Shown piece after piece: positions 13,833 through 22,193 of a stretch of 42,662 bases of DNA (its first letter is position 1; the number at the start of each line of letters is the position of its first letter). Both the position numbers and the translations under genes were made by a program. The stretch comes from Stutzerimonas stutzeri (lineage in GTDB: Bacteria > Pseudomonadota > Gammaproteobacteria > Pseudomonadales > Pseudomonadaceae), in the NCBI RefSeq assembly GCF_013522825.1, contig NZ_JAAMQZ010000039.1, positions 1 through 42,662 on the forward strand, given 5' to 3'. The notes beneath the pieces are model-generated. The model was given only the letters and a program-made list of their open reading frames with translations, did not search any database and was not told the DNA's origin.

Positions 13833-14726
13833 TTAACGCCTGAACGACATAGCTTTAAGGCGGGGGTATAGAAGACTCATGGCCTCGGAGGTAAACAGTA
13901 GTAATTGCATATCCAATCCCTGTTCTACCTCATCCAGAATCTGTCCCACCAGTGTCTCGGCCTCATAGCCCTGCTCCATAGCTTCCTTCGCTAGTGCAAA
14001 TAGCAACTCGGTGCTGGACGGAGACTTCATCGTTGGCTGAAGCAAATCGTCTGATGCGGAGTTTGTATCAAAAGTAGATGCATCGAGGGATGCAGGATTG
14101 GATTCAGCTGCATCAATTAGCGATGGTGCAGTTATGGGTTTACTTGCAGCCTTGGGGGCCGGCCTGCTCTTCTCTCGCATTTGCTTCGCAGCTTTGCATA
14201 TGGCTTTGGGTCCATCGTTGCAAAGTGTTTTTTGTTCCTGGTCTTCCAGTCCACTGATTCTTTCTGCAGCTGAAATACTGATTTCGCCAGACTTCACAGC
14301 GTCTAGCAGCTCGGGCACACCCTGGCGAACGACCTTGCAAGCTGAAGATATGGATCTGGGGCTAACGCCCATAATGGTTGCTGCGTCCTCAATCGTAATG
14401 CTCGCCTCTTCATCTGCGGACTTCAAGGAGGAAACCTCTGCTGCGATCAATGCTCGCTGCGCAACGCTCAGTTGCCGACGATAGAGGTTTAACGACAGCA
14501 CGAAGCCTAACGCGTCGTCGCCTGTGTACTCCTCCGTCGCTGGCTCAATATCGAGATCACAGCAGCTCCTATAACGATTACGACCGTCAAGAATCTTGCC
14601 CTGGAAAAGAACGATAGGATGTCGCAAGCCATTGGTGCTGATATCTGAGCGGAATGTGACGTATTCATCTTCTTGCATCATCGGGAACAGCTTGGCGTAA
14701 GGATGAATTTCGTACTGTGTGACCAT
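13833..14726 (-). CDS. Second ParB-like DNA-binding protein (KorB/Noc-like)
   Basis: A 297-residue protein with a ParB/Srx N-terminal domain (about 1-70; NGLRHPIVLFQGKILDGRNRYR) and a helix-turn-helix region (about 85-150; ASITIEDAATIMGVSPRSIS then ISISAAERISGLED). A low-complexity linker (about 190-230) joins a short C-terminal helical part. The partition pair proper is at 16752-18888, so this may be a plasmid regulator of the KorB or Noc type. A perfect 25 bp palindrome in its promoter region suggests autoregulation. Confidence 0.85.
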   Translation of the reverse strand: MVTQYEIHPYAKLFPMMQEDEYVTFRSDISTNGLRHPIVLFQGKILDGRNRYRSCCDLDIEPATEEYTGDDALGFVLSLNLYRRQLSVAQRALIAAEVSSLKSADEEASITIEDAATIMGVSPRSISSACKVVRQGVPELLDAVKSGEISISAAERISGLEDQEQKTLCNDGPKAICKAAKQMREKSRPAPKAASKPITAPSLIDAAESNPASLDASTFDTNSASDDLLQPTMKSPSSTELLFALAKEAMEQGYEAETLVGQILDEVEQGLDMQLLLFTSEAMSLLYPRLKAMSFRR

Positions 14727-14788
14727 GATGCGGAGCCTGGCTAGTTGATGGACTTACGTTATCAGTCATCAACATGATCCGGTGCTTT

Positions 14789-14813
14789 AAACCTACCAGA
14801 TTCTGGTAGGTTT
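14789..14813. promoter_or_regulatory. Perfect 25 bp palindrome before the ParB-like gene
   Basis: AAACCTACCAG (14789-14799) and CTGGTAGGTTT (14803-14813) flank ATT. It lies 63 bp upstream of ATG 14726. A palindrome of this quality just before a DNA-binding protein gene is most simply its operator. Confidence 0.65.
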
Positions 14814-14823
14814 CCTGCCAACA

Positions 14824-14850
14824 AAAAAGGCCGCGTCGAGCGGCCTTTGA
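14824..14850 (-). terminator. Intrinsic terminator after the 15088 gene
   Basis: AAAGGCCGC (14826-14834) and GCGGCCTTT (14840-14848) with loop GTCGA; an A-run at 14823-14828 gives the T-run on the minus strand. Confidence 0.85.
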
Positions 14851-14887
14851 TTGGTCTTCATTGTGCTTCGTTGTTTGTATCTACCCG

Positions 14888-15088
14888 TCAAACCCTCTCT
14901 TTCTCAAGGGCAGTGATCAGTGCCTCAAGTTCCTTAGGATCGGGGTTTGTTTCGACGATCCTCAGCGTTTTATCAGACAGGACCTCCATTACGCACCAGT
15001 CGATGCTTCGGAGATCTTGTCCCGGCGCGGGCGGTTCGACCCAATAAGGGAAAGAATGCACGACGCTAGGCTCTGACTTTTTCTTCAT
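14888..15088 (-). CDS. Hypothetical protein, 66 aa
   Basis: Not recognised. Small soluble protein starting MKKKSEPSVVHSF with a helical C-terminus (KELEALITALEKERV). An AGG site lies upstream of the ATG and a terminator follows, which supports a real one-gene unit. Confidence 0.6.
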   Translation of the reverse strand: MKKKSEPSVVHSFPYWVEPPAPGQDLRSIDWCVMEVLSDKTLRIVETNPDPKELEALITALEKERV

Positions 15089-15186
15089 TGTGGCTAACCT
15101 CTTGCTCAGTCAGCAATATCAACAGTTGCGGCACGCTGGCTGATGTGACACTCAGCTTTGAAAGGCCACCTGTTGCGCGGGTGCTT

Positions 15187-15459
15187 TCAGACCAGGCGTA
15201 TCATGTCAGATTGGGTAATATCAAAAATCTTTTGCATTAATTTGGCATTATCCCTGATGGGACGGCAGCTGGATTCTAGGAGTTCTCGTTTCGCGCAGGG
15301 TGTGCATTTTCTCCAGTGCTCCATCACGGCTGCGTACAGCTCAGCAGTGGATTCGTCAATAAGGTCATTACGGGTTAGGGTTTCCGTCAAGCGCATGCTA
15401 TCGAATCGAGAGATTGCCCGATGAGAAACTGGTGTGCTGGTTTTGGTTGGCTGTTCCAT
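15187..15459 (-). CDS. Hypothetical protein, 90 aa
   Basis: Not recognised. The start at 15459 (MEQPTKTSTPVSHRA) is chosen because GGAGG lies seven bases before it. Two cysteines (CTPC) lie in the middle and another near residue 69; the protein is otherwise helical and soluble. Confidence 0.6.
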   Translation of the reverse strand: MEQPTKTSTPVSHRAISRFDSMRLTETLTRNDLIDESTAELYAAVMEHWRKCTPCAKRELLESSCRPIRDNAKLMQKIFDITQSDMIRLV

Positions 15460-15563
15460 GTTCGCCTCCGAAATGCTCGGCTGGCATTGTGCCATCATGC
15501 AAGAAACATAGGCACATCATATTGATATTTTAGTACGCCGTTCGTTCCGATCACCTCACTCAT

Positions 15564-16052
15564 TTATTCATATATAAGCGTCGTTCTAGACATTTTTGCT
15601 AAATGAAACTTTCTGGTGCTGTAGCCAAGGGTCATTTCTTGGCTGAACAGCGGCGCATGAAGCTCCAGCTGCCCATCTTCGAGCTTGAAGAGCACGCTCC
15701 TGCTGCCTCTTATAGGGTCGTTGGTATTGATCACCTCTAGGGCCTGCGAAAGGTTCGTTTTCATTTGTTCGTACTGTGAAGCATCCAGCGTCAGCCAGGC
15801 CGCATCCAGGATGCTTGTTTCGTCGAAGGCCAGCAGAATGTGCTGCACCTCTGGGTACAGATCATTCGCCGATATGACCTCTACTACTGGCCCATTCGTG
15901 AAGCTGAACCCTTGTTCGCTCGTGACTATGAAATCTTCCAAGACTGATTTCATTGTGCTCTGCCCTACCCGCAATCCCAGCGGCAGGCTTAGGTCGCTGC
16001 AACGTTCCTTAGGTGCGAAGGCTTCTTCATCGAATTTCAGCGCGCTTTCCAT
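15564..16052 (-). CDS. Hypothetical protein, 162 aa
   Basis: Not recognised. ATG 16052 (MESALKFDEEAF) is preceded by GAGGA. The protein is acidic and soluble, mixed alpha-beta, without known motifs. It is the gene nearest the parS region on the origin-proximal side. Confidence 0.6.
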   Translation of the reverse strand: MESALKFDEEAFAPKERCSDLSLPLGLRVGQSTMKSVLEDFIVTSEQGFSFTNGPVVEVISANDLYPEVQHILLAFDETSILDAAWLTLDASQYEQMKTNLSQALEVINTNDPIRGSRSVLFKLEDGQLELHAPLFSQEMTLGYSTRKFHLAKMSRTTLIYE

Positions 16053-16321
16053 GACTGTCCTCTTTGTGGTGAGTGAGGACATGTTGGAGTTTTTTTTCAG
16101 CTATGTGCGCTGGAATCCTGCAGCTTTGTTGTCGCTTTAAAAAATAGTTCGCGTCGGGCGTCGTCGAATGCAGGCCACTATGGCAACGGCGGCGCTCGAA
16201 GTCCTTTACTATGAGTGCGCATGCTCAAAGCGCTGCCAATACGGCAATTGGCCGTCCACGCTTGGGGCGTTATGCCAGACGGCATCCAATTTGGCAGCAT
16301 CAGAATTCCAGCAGATGCTGA

Positions 16322-16338
16322 TGTTTCACAGTGAAACA
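16322..16338. promoter_or_regulatory. parS: parS-like palindrome 1
   Basis: TGTTTCACAGTGAAACA, two 8 bp arms around a single central base. It resembles the chromosomal parS TGTTNCACGTGAAACA but with one extra central base. Confidence 0.85.
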
Positions 16339-16418
16339 TTGATAAGGCTTCATCTCCTGACTTCACACCAGCCCATTCCTATTTGTTTATCGCGGCGTAG
16401 GGGAGGGGCGCATCAACA

Positions 16419-16435
16419 TGTTTCACGGTGAAACA
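16419..16435. promoter_or_regulatory. parS: parS-like palindrome 2
   Basis: TGTTTCACGGTGAAACA, perfect arms, central base G. Confidence 0.85.
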
Positions 16436-16558
16436 CGCAGACGATAGAGTCGCCTCACTCGCTCTCTATGTGATTGGAGTGAGATCTGGGTGACCCATCA
16501 TAATCAGCATCACATAGTGGGCGCTCAAAGGCGCGGGCATGCTGCGCTCAGCCTGCCA

Positions 16559-16575
16559 TGTTTCACTGTGAAACA
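16559..16575. promoter_or_regulatory. parS: parS-like palindrome 3
   Basis: TGTTTCACTGTGAAACA, perfect arms, central base T. Confidence 0.85.
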
Positions 16576-16591
16576 ACGGCAGCAGCAGATC

Positions 16592-16622
16592 AGGGCGGGG
16601 CAGGGCAGGGCAGGGCAGGGCG
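16592..16622 (+). repeat. G-rich tandem repeat, possible G-quadruplex
   Basis: GGGG then four GGG tracts separated by CA lie in a row between parS copies 3 and 4. Four or more closely spaced G-tracts can form a quadruplex on the plus strand. It could also be only a slippage repeat. Confidence 0.55.
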
Positions 16623-16686
16623 GTTGAATGTTGGGGGGTGGCGATATGCCACTCAAGCTGAGGGCTCAGTCGATAATAACGGGCAG

Positions 16687-16703
16687 TGTTTCACAGTGAA
16701 AAA
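16687..16703. promoter_or_regulatory. parS: parS-like palindrome 4 (one mismatch)
   Basis: TGTTTCACAGTGAAAAA matches the other three except that the penultimate C is A. It overlaps the A-run of the parB terminator. Confidence 0.7.
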
Positions 16704-16728
16704 AAAGGCCCCGTCATGAGCAGGGCCA
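16698..16728 (-). terminator. Intrinsic terminator after parB
   Basis: On the minus strand GGCCCTGCTCATGACGGGGCC makes a GC stem and is followed by a T-run (A-run at 16699-16706). Confidence 0.75.
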
Positions 16729-16751
16729 AGGTAGTGCTTCGATAAAGCTGG

Positions 16752-17765
16752 CTATTGGATCGACTCAATAGCCTTGCGGATCACTTCCTGAGCCGCGCTC
16801 ATGTCCAGATCCTTAGGAAGCTTGAGGCTGATCGTGTTCTTCCTGACCGTCATTGATGCAGCGCGTCCATTACCCAGCGTCAATTCAGAGGTGCTAAAGC
16901 TAGGTGATCTCTGCTTGTTGCTATCGTCCTTAATGGTCTTCTCGATCCACCTTAACGCCGCCTCTTGGCTGATGCCTTCTTCTTCGATCTTCTGTAGCGC
17001 CTGCAAAACCAGATCTGGATGAGATTCGCCGGCCGTTACAAAGTCAGCAATGCTTCGGCCGCCAACCAGGGAAGGGTGGGTTTCGAGATACTGAATTGCC
17101 TGGGGAGGAAGCTTCATGAATGACAAGCAGCGGGTTACGGACGCTAGGCTTGCACCAAGCCTAGAAGCTAGCGCCCTTTGATTCTTGATCTTGCCTCGGC
17201 TCAGGATCTTCGCGTATTGCCGGCCCTTCTCGAAGTCCGTTAAGTCGGTATGACCTTCGTTGTCGGCGACCGCGAGTATTTCGGCCTCAGCGTCATCAGC
17301 TTCGATGATTCGGATTGGAACCGATATCCAGCCAAGATCTGCGGCTGCTCGGTACCTGCCATAGCCGCCAAGCAGTTCCAATTTACCGTCATCCAGCAAC
17401 CTAACCAGAACTGGCCTGGTGATCTTGCCTGCTACAGCAATCGAGGTCGTAAGACGCTCCTGCTGATCGTCGGTACGCGCGAGGCGCGGTTGGATCTCAG
17501 GATTGACGACAATGCGGGAGAGGGGAGCTACGGTCGCGTCACCCTGATCAGCATGCTCATCAGCACTAGGATACTGGGGGAGGGCGGTAGCGCTTGCAGA
17601 ATGTTCATCAGCGGGCTGCTGCTGATCTTTTGCCTTGAGAATGTCGTCAAGCGTGACTCCAAGGCTCGCCGGTGGAATCTTGCTTGCACTCTCCTGCTTC
17701 TGCAGTTGCTGCAGCTCCTCGACCGAGGGCCGGTCCTGGCCGAAAGGCCGCACCTTCTTGGGCAT
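16752..17765 (-). CDS. parB: Partition protein ParB
   Basis: A 337-residue CTPase-type ParB that should load at the parS sites just downstream. The N-terminal tail (MPKKVRPFGQDRPSVEELQ) carries the region that stimulates ParA; the ParB/Srx domain (about 80-170) shows VVNPEIQPRLA, ELLGGYGRYRAAADLG and VADNEGHTDLTDFEKG; a helix-turn-helix (about 185-235) follows (NQRALASRLGASLASVTRCL); the C-terminus is a dimer domain. It is the second gene of the parAB operon, 25 bp after parA. Confidence 0.93.
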   Translation of the reverse strand: MPKKVRPFGQDRPSVEELQQLQKQESASKIPPASLGVTLDDILKAKDQQQPADEHSASATALPQYPSADEHADQGDATVAPLSRIVVNPEIQPRLARTDDQQERLTTSIAVAGKITRPVLVRLLDDGKLELLGGYGRYRAAADLGWISVPIRIIEADDAEAEILAVADNEGHTDLTDFEKGRQYAKILSRGKIKNQRALASRLGASLASVTRCLSFMKLPPQAIQYLETHPSLVGGRSIADFVTAGESHPDLVLQALQKIEEEGISQEAALRWIEKTIKDDSNKQRSPSFSTSELTLGNGRAASMTVRKNTISLKLPKDLDMSAAQEVIRKAIESIQ

Positions 17766-17790
17766 CTGAACCTCCGTTGTGGTGACCTGA

Positions 17791-18888
17791 TTAGCTCAGC
17801 GCAATCAGTCGATCAAGAATTTCACTGTAAACAGACCGCATGGCGCCAGCGGAATTGTCAGAAGCACCCTTCCAGGTAAGGATCGGCAGGCCCAGTTCGA
17901 GGGCCTTGGAGTAGTCTTCGGACATATACAGCTTCGATTCCGTAACGCACCCAGGGAAAACATCTTCCAGCTTCGCCAGGTGTTCCATGGCCCGTGGGCG
18001 ATTCTTGATAAACATCGTAGGAATGGCTGCTACGGCCGGGGTGCGACCGTACTCCTCGTGGGAAGCGCGAAGACGGTCACCCAGGCGGGCGAGGGCGCGC
18101 GAGGAGAATTTATCCATCCTGATTGGGCAGACAATCAAGTCACAAGCGACAAGACTGTTGCGAGTCATAAGGGATGCTGTAGGGGCATTGTCGAAAATAA
18201 TCACGTCATAAGAGCGCAGGTCCACACCGGGGAACTCGCCTTTCAGCCCCTTCGAGATGAGGGTGGCGTAGCGGTAGTCGTGGTTCTGCGATGCGTTGAT
18301 GCCAATCTCCAGCTCTTCCAGCTGCTCCTCCGATGGGATGAGGTGAGGCCCATACTCACCAAAAGGCTTTTTGATGATCTCATCGAGGGATTTGGGGGCG
18401 AAAAGTCCACGAATGCCCAGCACGTTGCCAAGGCTTCCGTCTACGCCGCGATCTGCAGGAATTCCAAGGTCCTCCAGCTCTTCCGGGGTGAGGTCGGGAT
18501 AGTAGCCGAGCATCTCCGTTGCATCGCTCTGCGGGTCATTATCGATGATCAGGACCTTCAGCCCCATGAACCCCAAATAGATCGCCAAATTCACGCAGTT
18601 GGTGGTTTTGGCCGTACCCCCTTTCTGCACGTATGTGGAGATCGTCATCGGCCGCTTGAGCGTCCGGGTAAGCCCTTTGCTGCGGCGCATGGCTGCGATC
18701 TGGAACAGGTCAGCAGGGGAGTACACACGACGCGCAACCGAGCCGCTACTAATCCGACGAATTTCGATTCCTGGCTCTTCTTCGACCAGGCGCAGGGCGC
18801 GCTGAGAGATGCCCAGGCAGTCGGCGGCAAACTGAGGCGCGTAAGCGATCTCATCGTAGTTAGGGTAGGGCGGTCGGGTGTTTTCCAT
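17791..18888 (-). CDS. parA: Partition ATPase ParA (type Ia, with N-terminal HTH)
   Basis: A 365-residue Walker-type ParA. The first about 80 residues form a MerR-like DNA-binding region (CLGISQRALRLVEEEPGIEI), which marks type Ia ParA that also represses its own operon. The deviant Walker A is KGGTAKTT (about 89-96), followed by IIDNDPQSDAT and VIIFDNAPTASLMTRNSL. It positions plasmid copies together with ParB. An inverted repeat 30 bp upstream is a likely operator. Confidence 0.94.
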   Translation of the reverse strand: MENTRPPYPNYDEIAYAPQFAADCLGISQRALRLVEEEPGIEIRRISSGSVARRVYSPADLFQIAAMRRSKGLTRTLKRPMTISTYVQKGGTAKTTNCVNLAIYLGFMGLKVLIIDNDPQSDATEMLGYYPDLTPEELEDLGIPADRGVDGSLGNVLGIRGLFAPKSLDEIIKKPFGEYGPHLIPSEEQLEELEIGINASQNHDYRYATLISKGLKGEFPGVDLRSYDVIIFDNAPTASLMTRNSLVACDLIVCPIRMDKFSSRALARLGDRLRASHEEYGRTPAVAAIPTMFIKNRPRAMEHLAKLEDVFPGCVTESKLYMSEDYSKALELGLPILTWKGASDNSAGAMRSVYSEILDRLIALS

Positions 18889-18917
18889 GTCGATTCCTTG
18901 AGTGATTTTGGTGAGAC

Positions 18918-18939
18918 TTTACACGGTGTGCGTTGTAAA
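18918..18939. promoter_or_regulatory. Likely parA operator
   Basis: TTTACA and TGTAAA form an inverted repeat separated by 10 bp, 30 bp before the parA start. Autorepression by the N-terminal HTH of ParA is the expected use. Confidence 0.4.
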
Positions 18940-19021
18940 TCAAGTCTGCGTCATACGCGAGCGTTGATTAGAGCTAAAAAGCTTACGTGGAAAGACTTAT
19001 AAGCATTTTTTACGGCAGGTA

Positions 19022-19045
19022 CAAAAAAGCCCGCATAGGCGGGCT
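19022..19045 (-). terminator. Intrinsic terminator after the 19063 gene
   Basis: AGCCCGC (19028-19034) and GCGGGCT (19039-19045) with loop ATAG; the A-run at 19023-19028 is the T-run on the minus strand. It separates this operon from parAB. Confidence 0.85.
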
Positions 19046-19062
19046 CAGAGAAGAGGCCAGCG

Positions 19063-19383
19063 TTATACCGCAACGGCATCCGGGAACAGTTCTATCAAGT
19101 CCGGGTATTGATCGAGCACATGGGCCGGGGGGAGGGTGGTTGTGCCGTAGAGCGAGCCCGACTGCACAGGATCGTTGAAGAAGAGGGCGTTATTTACGGC
19201 AGCACGATGCACATCAAGAAGGGCAAGCACTGCCGTTTCAGCGTCCGAGAAAGCTGAATAGCGCTCGCCTAGCTCCACATTCCAGCGCCGGCCGTGGTTG
19301 CTCAGGCGAACAGCCTTGGCCAAAGCGCAGAACTCCTCACGAAGCAACTCATGTGGTGCGGGCTGGCTATCTGTGGTGGTCAT
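19063..19383 (-). CDS. Hypothetical protein, 106 aa
   Basis: Not recognised. A soluble, mostly helical protein starting MTTTDSQPAPHELLREEF. It begins four bases after the stop of the 19735 gene on the same strand and ends before a terminator, forming a two-gene unit with it. Confidence 0.65.
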   Translation of the reverse strand: MTTTDSQPAPHELLREEFCALAKAVRLSNHGRRWNVELGERYSAFSDAETAVLALLDVHRAAVNNALFFNDPVQSGSLYGTTTLPPAHVLDQYPDLIELFPDAVAV

Positions 19384-19387
19384 GGAT

Positions 19388-19735
19388 TCAACCCTCAGTC
19401 CTGGATGTTTGCGGCACGAGCGTGATCAGGGCGCGTCGGTACCGAGCAGCCTGATCCGAGCTGAGTAAACCTCGGGCTTTCAATGCCTCAAAGATCGATA
19501 CGGCGTACTTCATGGCCTCGCAATCGTCGGCGTGTTGATCGATGACGACCACCGGGAAGGCAGATGGCGCGTCGTGCGTTGCCCCGATGGCAAGCGTCTG
19601 CACGACCCAGCCGTGATCTGTCTCCACTTGATCAACCGTGAGGCGCGAGATTGCAATGATGATTCCGCGCTCGATCAGATCGAGCATGCGCAGCTTCGCG
19701 TGCGGAGCCTTGGGCTTGATGATTTTGGCTTGCAT
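19388..19735 (-). CDS. Hypothetical protein, 115 aa
   Basis: Not recognised. Basic N-terminus (MQAKIIKPKAPHAKLRML), then alpha-beta (RGIIIAISRLTVDQVE, FPVVVIDQHADDCEAMKY). First gene of a two-gene unit with a TTGGGT-class promoter 59 bp upstream. Confidence 0.65.
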   Translation of the reverse strand: MQAKIIKPKAPHAKLRMLDLIERGIIIAISRLTVDQVETDHGWVVQTLAIGATHDAPSAFPVVVIDQHADDCEAMKYAVSIFEALKARGLLSSDQAARYRRALITLVPQTSRTEG

Positions 19736-19765
19736 GGGTGTCTCGTTGCAGCGGGAGATGTACTC

Positions 19766-19794
19766 AAGTTACCAACGATCCAAGGGAACCCAAG
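19766..19794 (-). promoter_or_regulatory. TTGGGT-class promoter before the 19735 gene
   Basis: CTTGGGTTC starts at 19794 on the minus strand; TAACTT follows after 16 bp, preceded by GG. The start codon is 59 bp from the motif. Confidence 0.55.
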
Positions 19795-19944
19795 CTGACC
19801 TGATGCCGGCCATTCAGGTGGAGTGGCAGCGGCCGGGGAGTGGATATAGAGATATGCAATATCCGATAATCACCAGACTCGGATATTGCACAGAAGGCCG
19901 CTGCACAGCAGAATCAGGACAGATTTCATCGCCTGGAATGTCCT

Positions 19945-21243
19945 ATGCCGAGCCCAAACAAAACCGCGCCTGCGCCACTGTTCGAGACGTACCAGAGATT
20001 TCAGGCCCTCAATCACCTGAACCTCAACGCTGAGCTACCGGCCGTTCGCGATTACCTTCAAGCATTTCCGGCCGAGCTTCGCGCTGTAGATGGTTACCAA
20101 GTCGTTCGCAGCTTCCTCAACTCCTACGCCGGCAACGAAACCACGTTCAACTCCTACAGAACGCATGCCGAGCGCTTGCTGCTATGGTCGCTGCTGATCC
20201 GCCGCAAACCCATCCTGGATCTGACCCGCGTCGATGCCGAGGCCTTCATGGAGTTCTGTCTGAATCCTCCTTCTGGATGGGTCGGCCCGGTGGTCAAGTC
20301 ACGATTCAACCGTATCGGCGGACGCAAGGCCCAAGACAGCGATGTCTATCAGGTCAACGAGGCTTGGCGCCCCTTCAATGCGGTCGCCCCGAAGCGCGCC
20401 AAACTCAATTCAGGAACGCCCTGCCAGGAAAAAAAATACACCCCATCTCAGGGCTCCGTGGCGCAGATTTTCGCCGTCTGCGGCAGCTTCTATCAGCACG
20501 CCAATGATGAAGGTTTCACCGAGGCAAATCCTTTCCGGGCGATCAAGCAGAAGACGCGGTTCAAGCAGAGAAATACCTGGGAGGTGGGCAGTCGGTCGCT
20601 CACGCCCCTGCAGTGGGACTACGTGATCGAAACCGCCGAGAGGATGGCTGATGCAGACGACACACATGAGCGCACCCTATTCATCCTAGCCACCATCTTC
20701 TCAATGTACTTGCGGGTGTCCGATCTAGTTGGCCGGGATAACTGGGAGCCAACAATGGGTGACTTCCGGCGCAATGGGCAGGGGATTTGGTTCTTCCATG
20801 TTGTCGGAAAGGGCAACAAAGCTGCCAAAATCAGCGTTCGTGACGACTACATGAACACCTACATGGCGCGATACCGGCGCCACCTTGGCCTCTCAGCTAC
20901 ACCTGCCCCTGGAGAGCGCACGCCGCTTCTGCAGGCACTCAATGGGCGCGCCGGGTTGAGTGATCGGCAAATTCGTCTGCTCATCCAAGGAGTATTTGAC
21001 CAAGCCATCGAACGGATGAAACACGACGCCTGGAACGAGGCGGAAATCGAAAGTCTCCGTGATGCGTCTCTGCACTGGCTGCGCCACACCTCAGCAACCT
21101 TCGACGCACCGCTGCGTGATGCAAAAGATCTGCAGGCTGATCTGCGCCACGAGAGCATGAGGACCACGGTCGATGTCTACTACAACTCTCTTGATGATCA
21201 GCGGGCCAGTTCCGTCAAAGGGCTGCCAGTCAGGAGGCAGTAG
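19945..21243 (+). CDS. Tyrosine recombinase / phage-type integrase
   Basis: A 432-residue recombinase unrelated in its N-terminus to the one at 10575. The SAM-like core-binding half (about 60-190) includes GNETTFNSYRTHAERLLLW. The catalytic domain (about 215-425) shows R in MYLRVSDLVGRD, a beta-hairpin lysine in VVGKGNKAAKI, HWLRHTSAT (HxxR), LRHESMRTT (H) and the nucleophile in DVYYNSL. It may resolve plasmid multimers or move a nearby segment; no paired att site is visible. It lies between the partition locus and a cluster of small membrane genes. Confidence 0.92.
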   Translation: MPSPNKTAPAPLFETYQRFQALNHLNLNAELPAVRDYLQAFPAELRAVDGYQVVRSFLNSYAGNETTFNSYRTHAERLLLWSLLIRRKPILDLTRVDAEAFMEFCLNPPSGWVGPVVKSRFNRIGGRKAQDSDVYQVNEAWRPFNAVAPKRAKLNSGTPCQEKKYTPSQGSVAQIFAVCGSFYQHANDEGFTEANPFRAIKQKTRFKQRNTWEVGSRSLTPLQWDYVIETAERMADADDTHERTLFILATIFSMYLRVSDLVGRDNWEPTMGDFRRNGQGIWFFHVVGKGNKAAKISVRDDYMNTYMARYRRHLGLSATPAPGERTPLLQALNGRAGLSDRQIRLLIQGVFDQAIERMKHDAWNEAEIESLRDASLHWLRHTSATFDAPLRDAKDLQADLRHESMRTTVDVYYNSLDDQRASSVKGLPVRRQ

Positions 21244-21416
21244 CTCACGGGTGATCGCCTAATCGACTGTGCTTGCCGCAAGCAGGCGTCGAGAGCTATG
21301 TGCGGGCCATACAGGGCTACCAATACCTCATTGGCATTGTCCTAGTTTTCTTACCAGAAAGTGGTGACCTTTCAGGCCTTCCATGTATGCGGGCTATGGG
21401 AGAATGCCGGCATGGC

Positions 21417-21445
21417 ATTGGGATTGCGCTAAGTGTCGTCATGCT
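21417..21445 (+). promoter_or_regulatory. TTGGGA-class promoter before the small-gene cluster
   Basis: ATTGGGATT at 21417-21425, 16 bp spacer, -10-like CATGCT at 21440-21445 with G at 21438. It is 75 bp before ATG 21492 and could drive the whole run of small genes to 23950. Confidence 0.45.
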
Positions 21446-21491
21446 GGACTCATATCAACCTACCTCAGCGAACAAACCACGGTAATCGACA

Positions 21492-21674
21492 ATGGCCATC
21501 TTCGACGAGATGCGGGAACAGCTTCAGGAACTGCTGGATCTGGTAAAGCAGGACGAACAGTACACCGCAGCTGTCGCATACGGCGCGTTTAAGGCTGATG
21601 AGGGCTCCGCCCAGGCCCACCGAAAGCGCGTCCTACGCATCGTAGAGCTGAAGCGCAACTTCGGACTGAAGTGA
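21492..21674 (+). CDS. Hypothetical protein, 60 aa
   Basis: Not recognised. Small, highly charged helical protein (MAIFDEMREQLQELLDLVKQ). It is the first gene of a closely spaced cluster of eight small genes on the plus strand. Confidence 0.55.
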   Translation: MAIFDEMREQLQELLDLVKQDEQYTAAVAYGAFKADEGSAQAHRKRVLRIVELKRNFGLK

Positions 21675-21689
21675 TCGAGGGCATCGACC

Positions 21690-21980
21690 ATGGGCATCAT
21701 TGCCGCTGACCCAATGGGTCGCATTCTGCGAGTTACTGCGGTGCTGTGCATCACCGTTGGTGTCATCGCACTTACTGACTATTTCAGCCTGTTCCGGGCT
21801 ATCGGCGTCATGTGTGTTGCACTGTCGCCTATCGTTTTTGCCTACGGCTATTTCCTCCGTAAACCTTGGATTACTCGGGTAGCTTCAAGTTTGATCATCA
21901 CTGGGATGATCTTATGGTTTATCAATGCTGACATGGGTTGGCAGGATCGTTACTGCATCTTATCTCCGATTGGCTGCTGA
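21690..21980 (+). CDS. Membrane protein, three spans, 96 aa
   Basis: Hydrophobic segments at about 12-28, 34-54 and 63-80 (LRVTAVLCITVGVIAL, AIGVMCVALSPIVFAYGYF, VASSLIITGMILWFI). No family recognised. It follows the 60-residue gene by 15 bp. Confidence 0.6.
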   Translation: MGIIAADPMGRILRVTAVLCITVGVIALTDYFSLFRAIGVMCVALSPIVFAYGYFLRKPWITRVASSLIITGMILWFINADMGWQDRYCILSPIGC

Positions 21981-21998
21981 AGTTTTTGAGGAAATTGT

Positions 21999-22184
21999 AT
22001 GAATGTTTGGGTACTTATTTTGTCCTTGGCGACTGGAAGTTCAAGCGGTGGCCAGGCAATAACACACGTTCCTGGATTCTCCTCGCAGGAGAAGTGCAAC
22101 GCGGCAGCGGCTGCATGGTTAAATACGGCCGTTAAAGAGCACAGTCCAGTCCGTCCAACAGCCATTTGCGTTCAGCTTCGATAG
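21999..22184 (+). CDS. Small exported protein, 61 aa
   Basis: A short signal-like segment (MNVWVLILSLATGSSSGG) precedes a 40-residue mature part with two cysteines (QEKCNAAA and AICVQL), which could form a disulfide in the periplasm. No family recognised. It overlaps no neighbour and is 18 bp after the previous stop. Confidence 0.55.
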   Translation: MNVWVLILSLATGSSSGGQAITHVPGFSSQEKCNAAAAAWLNTAVKEHSPVRPTAICVQLR

Positions 22185-22193
22185 GAGAAGCGT

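Larger units (their letters stand above)
16053..16751. other. Partition site region, no gene
   Basis: About 700 bp without a convincing gene. It holds four parS-like palindromes (16322, 16419, 16559, 16687), a G-rich repeat (16592-16622) and the parB terminator. It lies immediately downstream of parB. Confidence 0.8.

Noticed and set aside
16168..16431. Plus-strand frame of 87 codons in the parS region
   Set aside because: It runs through two parS palindromes, lacks a ribosome binding site and has no coding character.
21273..21485. Plus-strand frame of 70 codons after the tyrosine recombinase
   Set aside because: Weak start, unlikely composition and it contains the predicted promoter of the next cluster.
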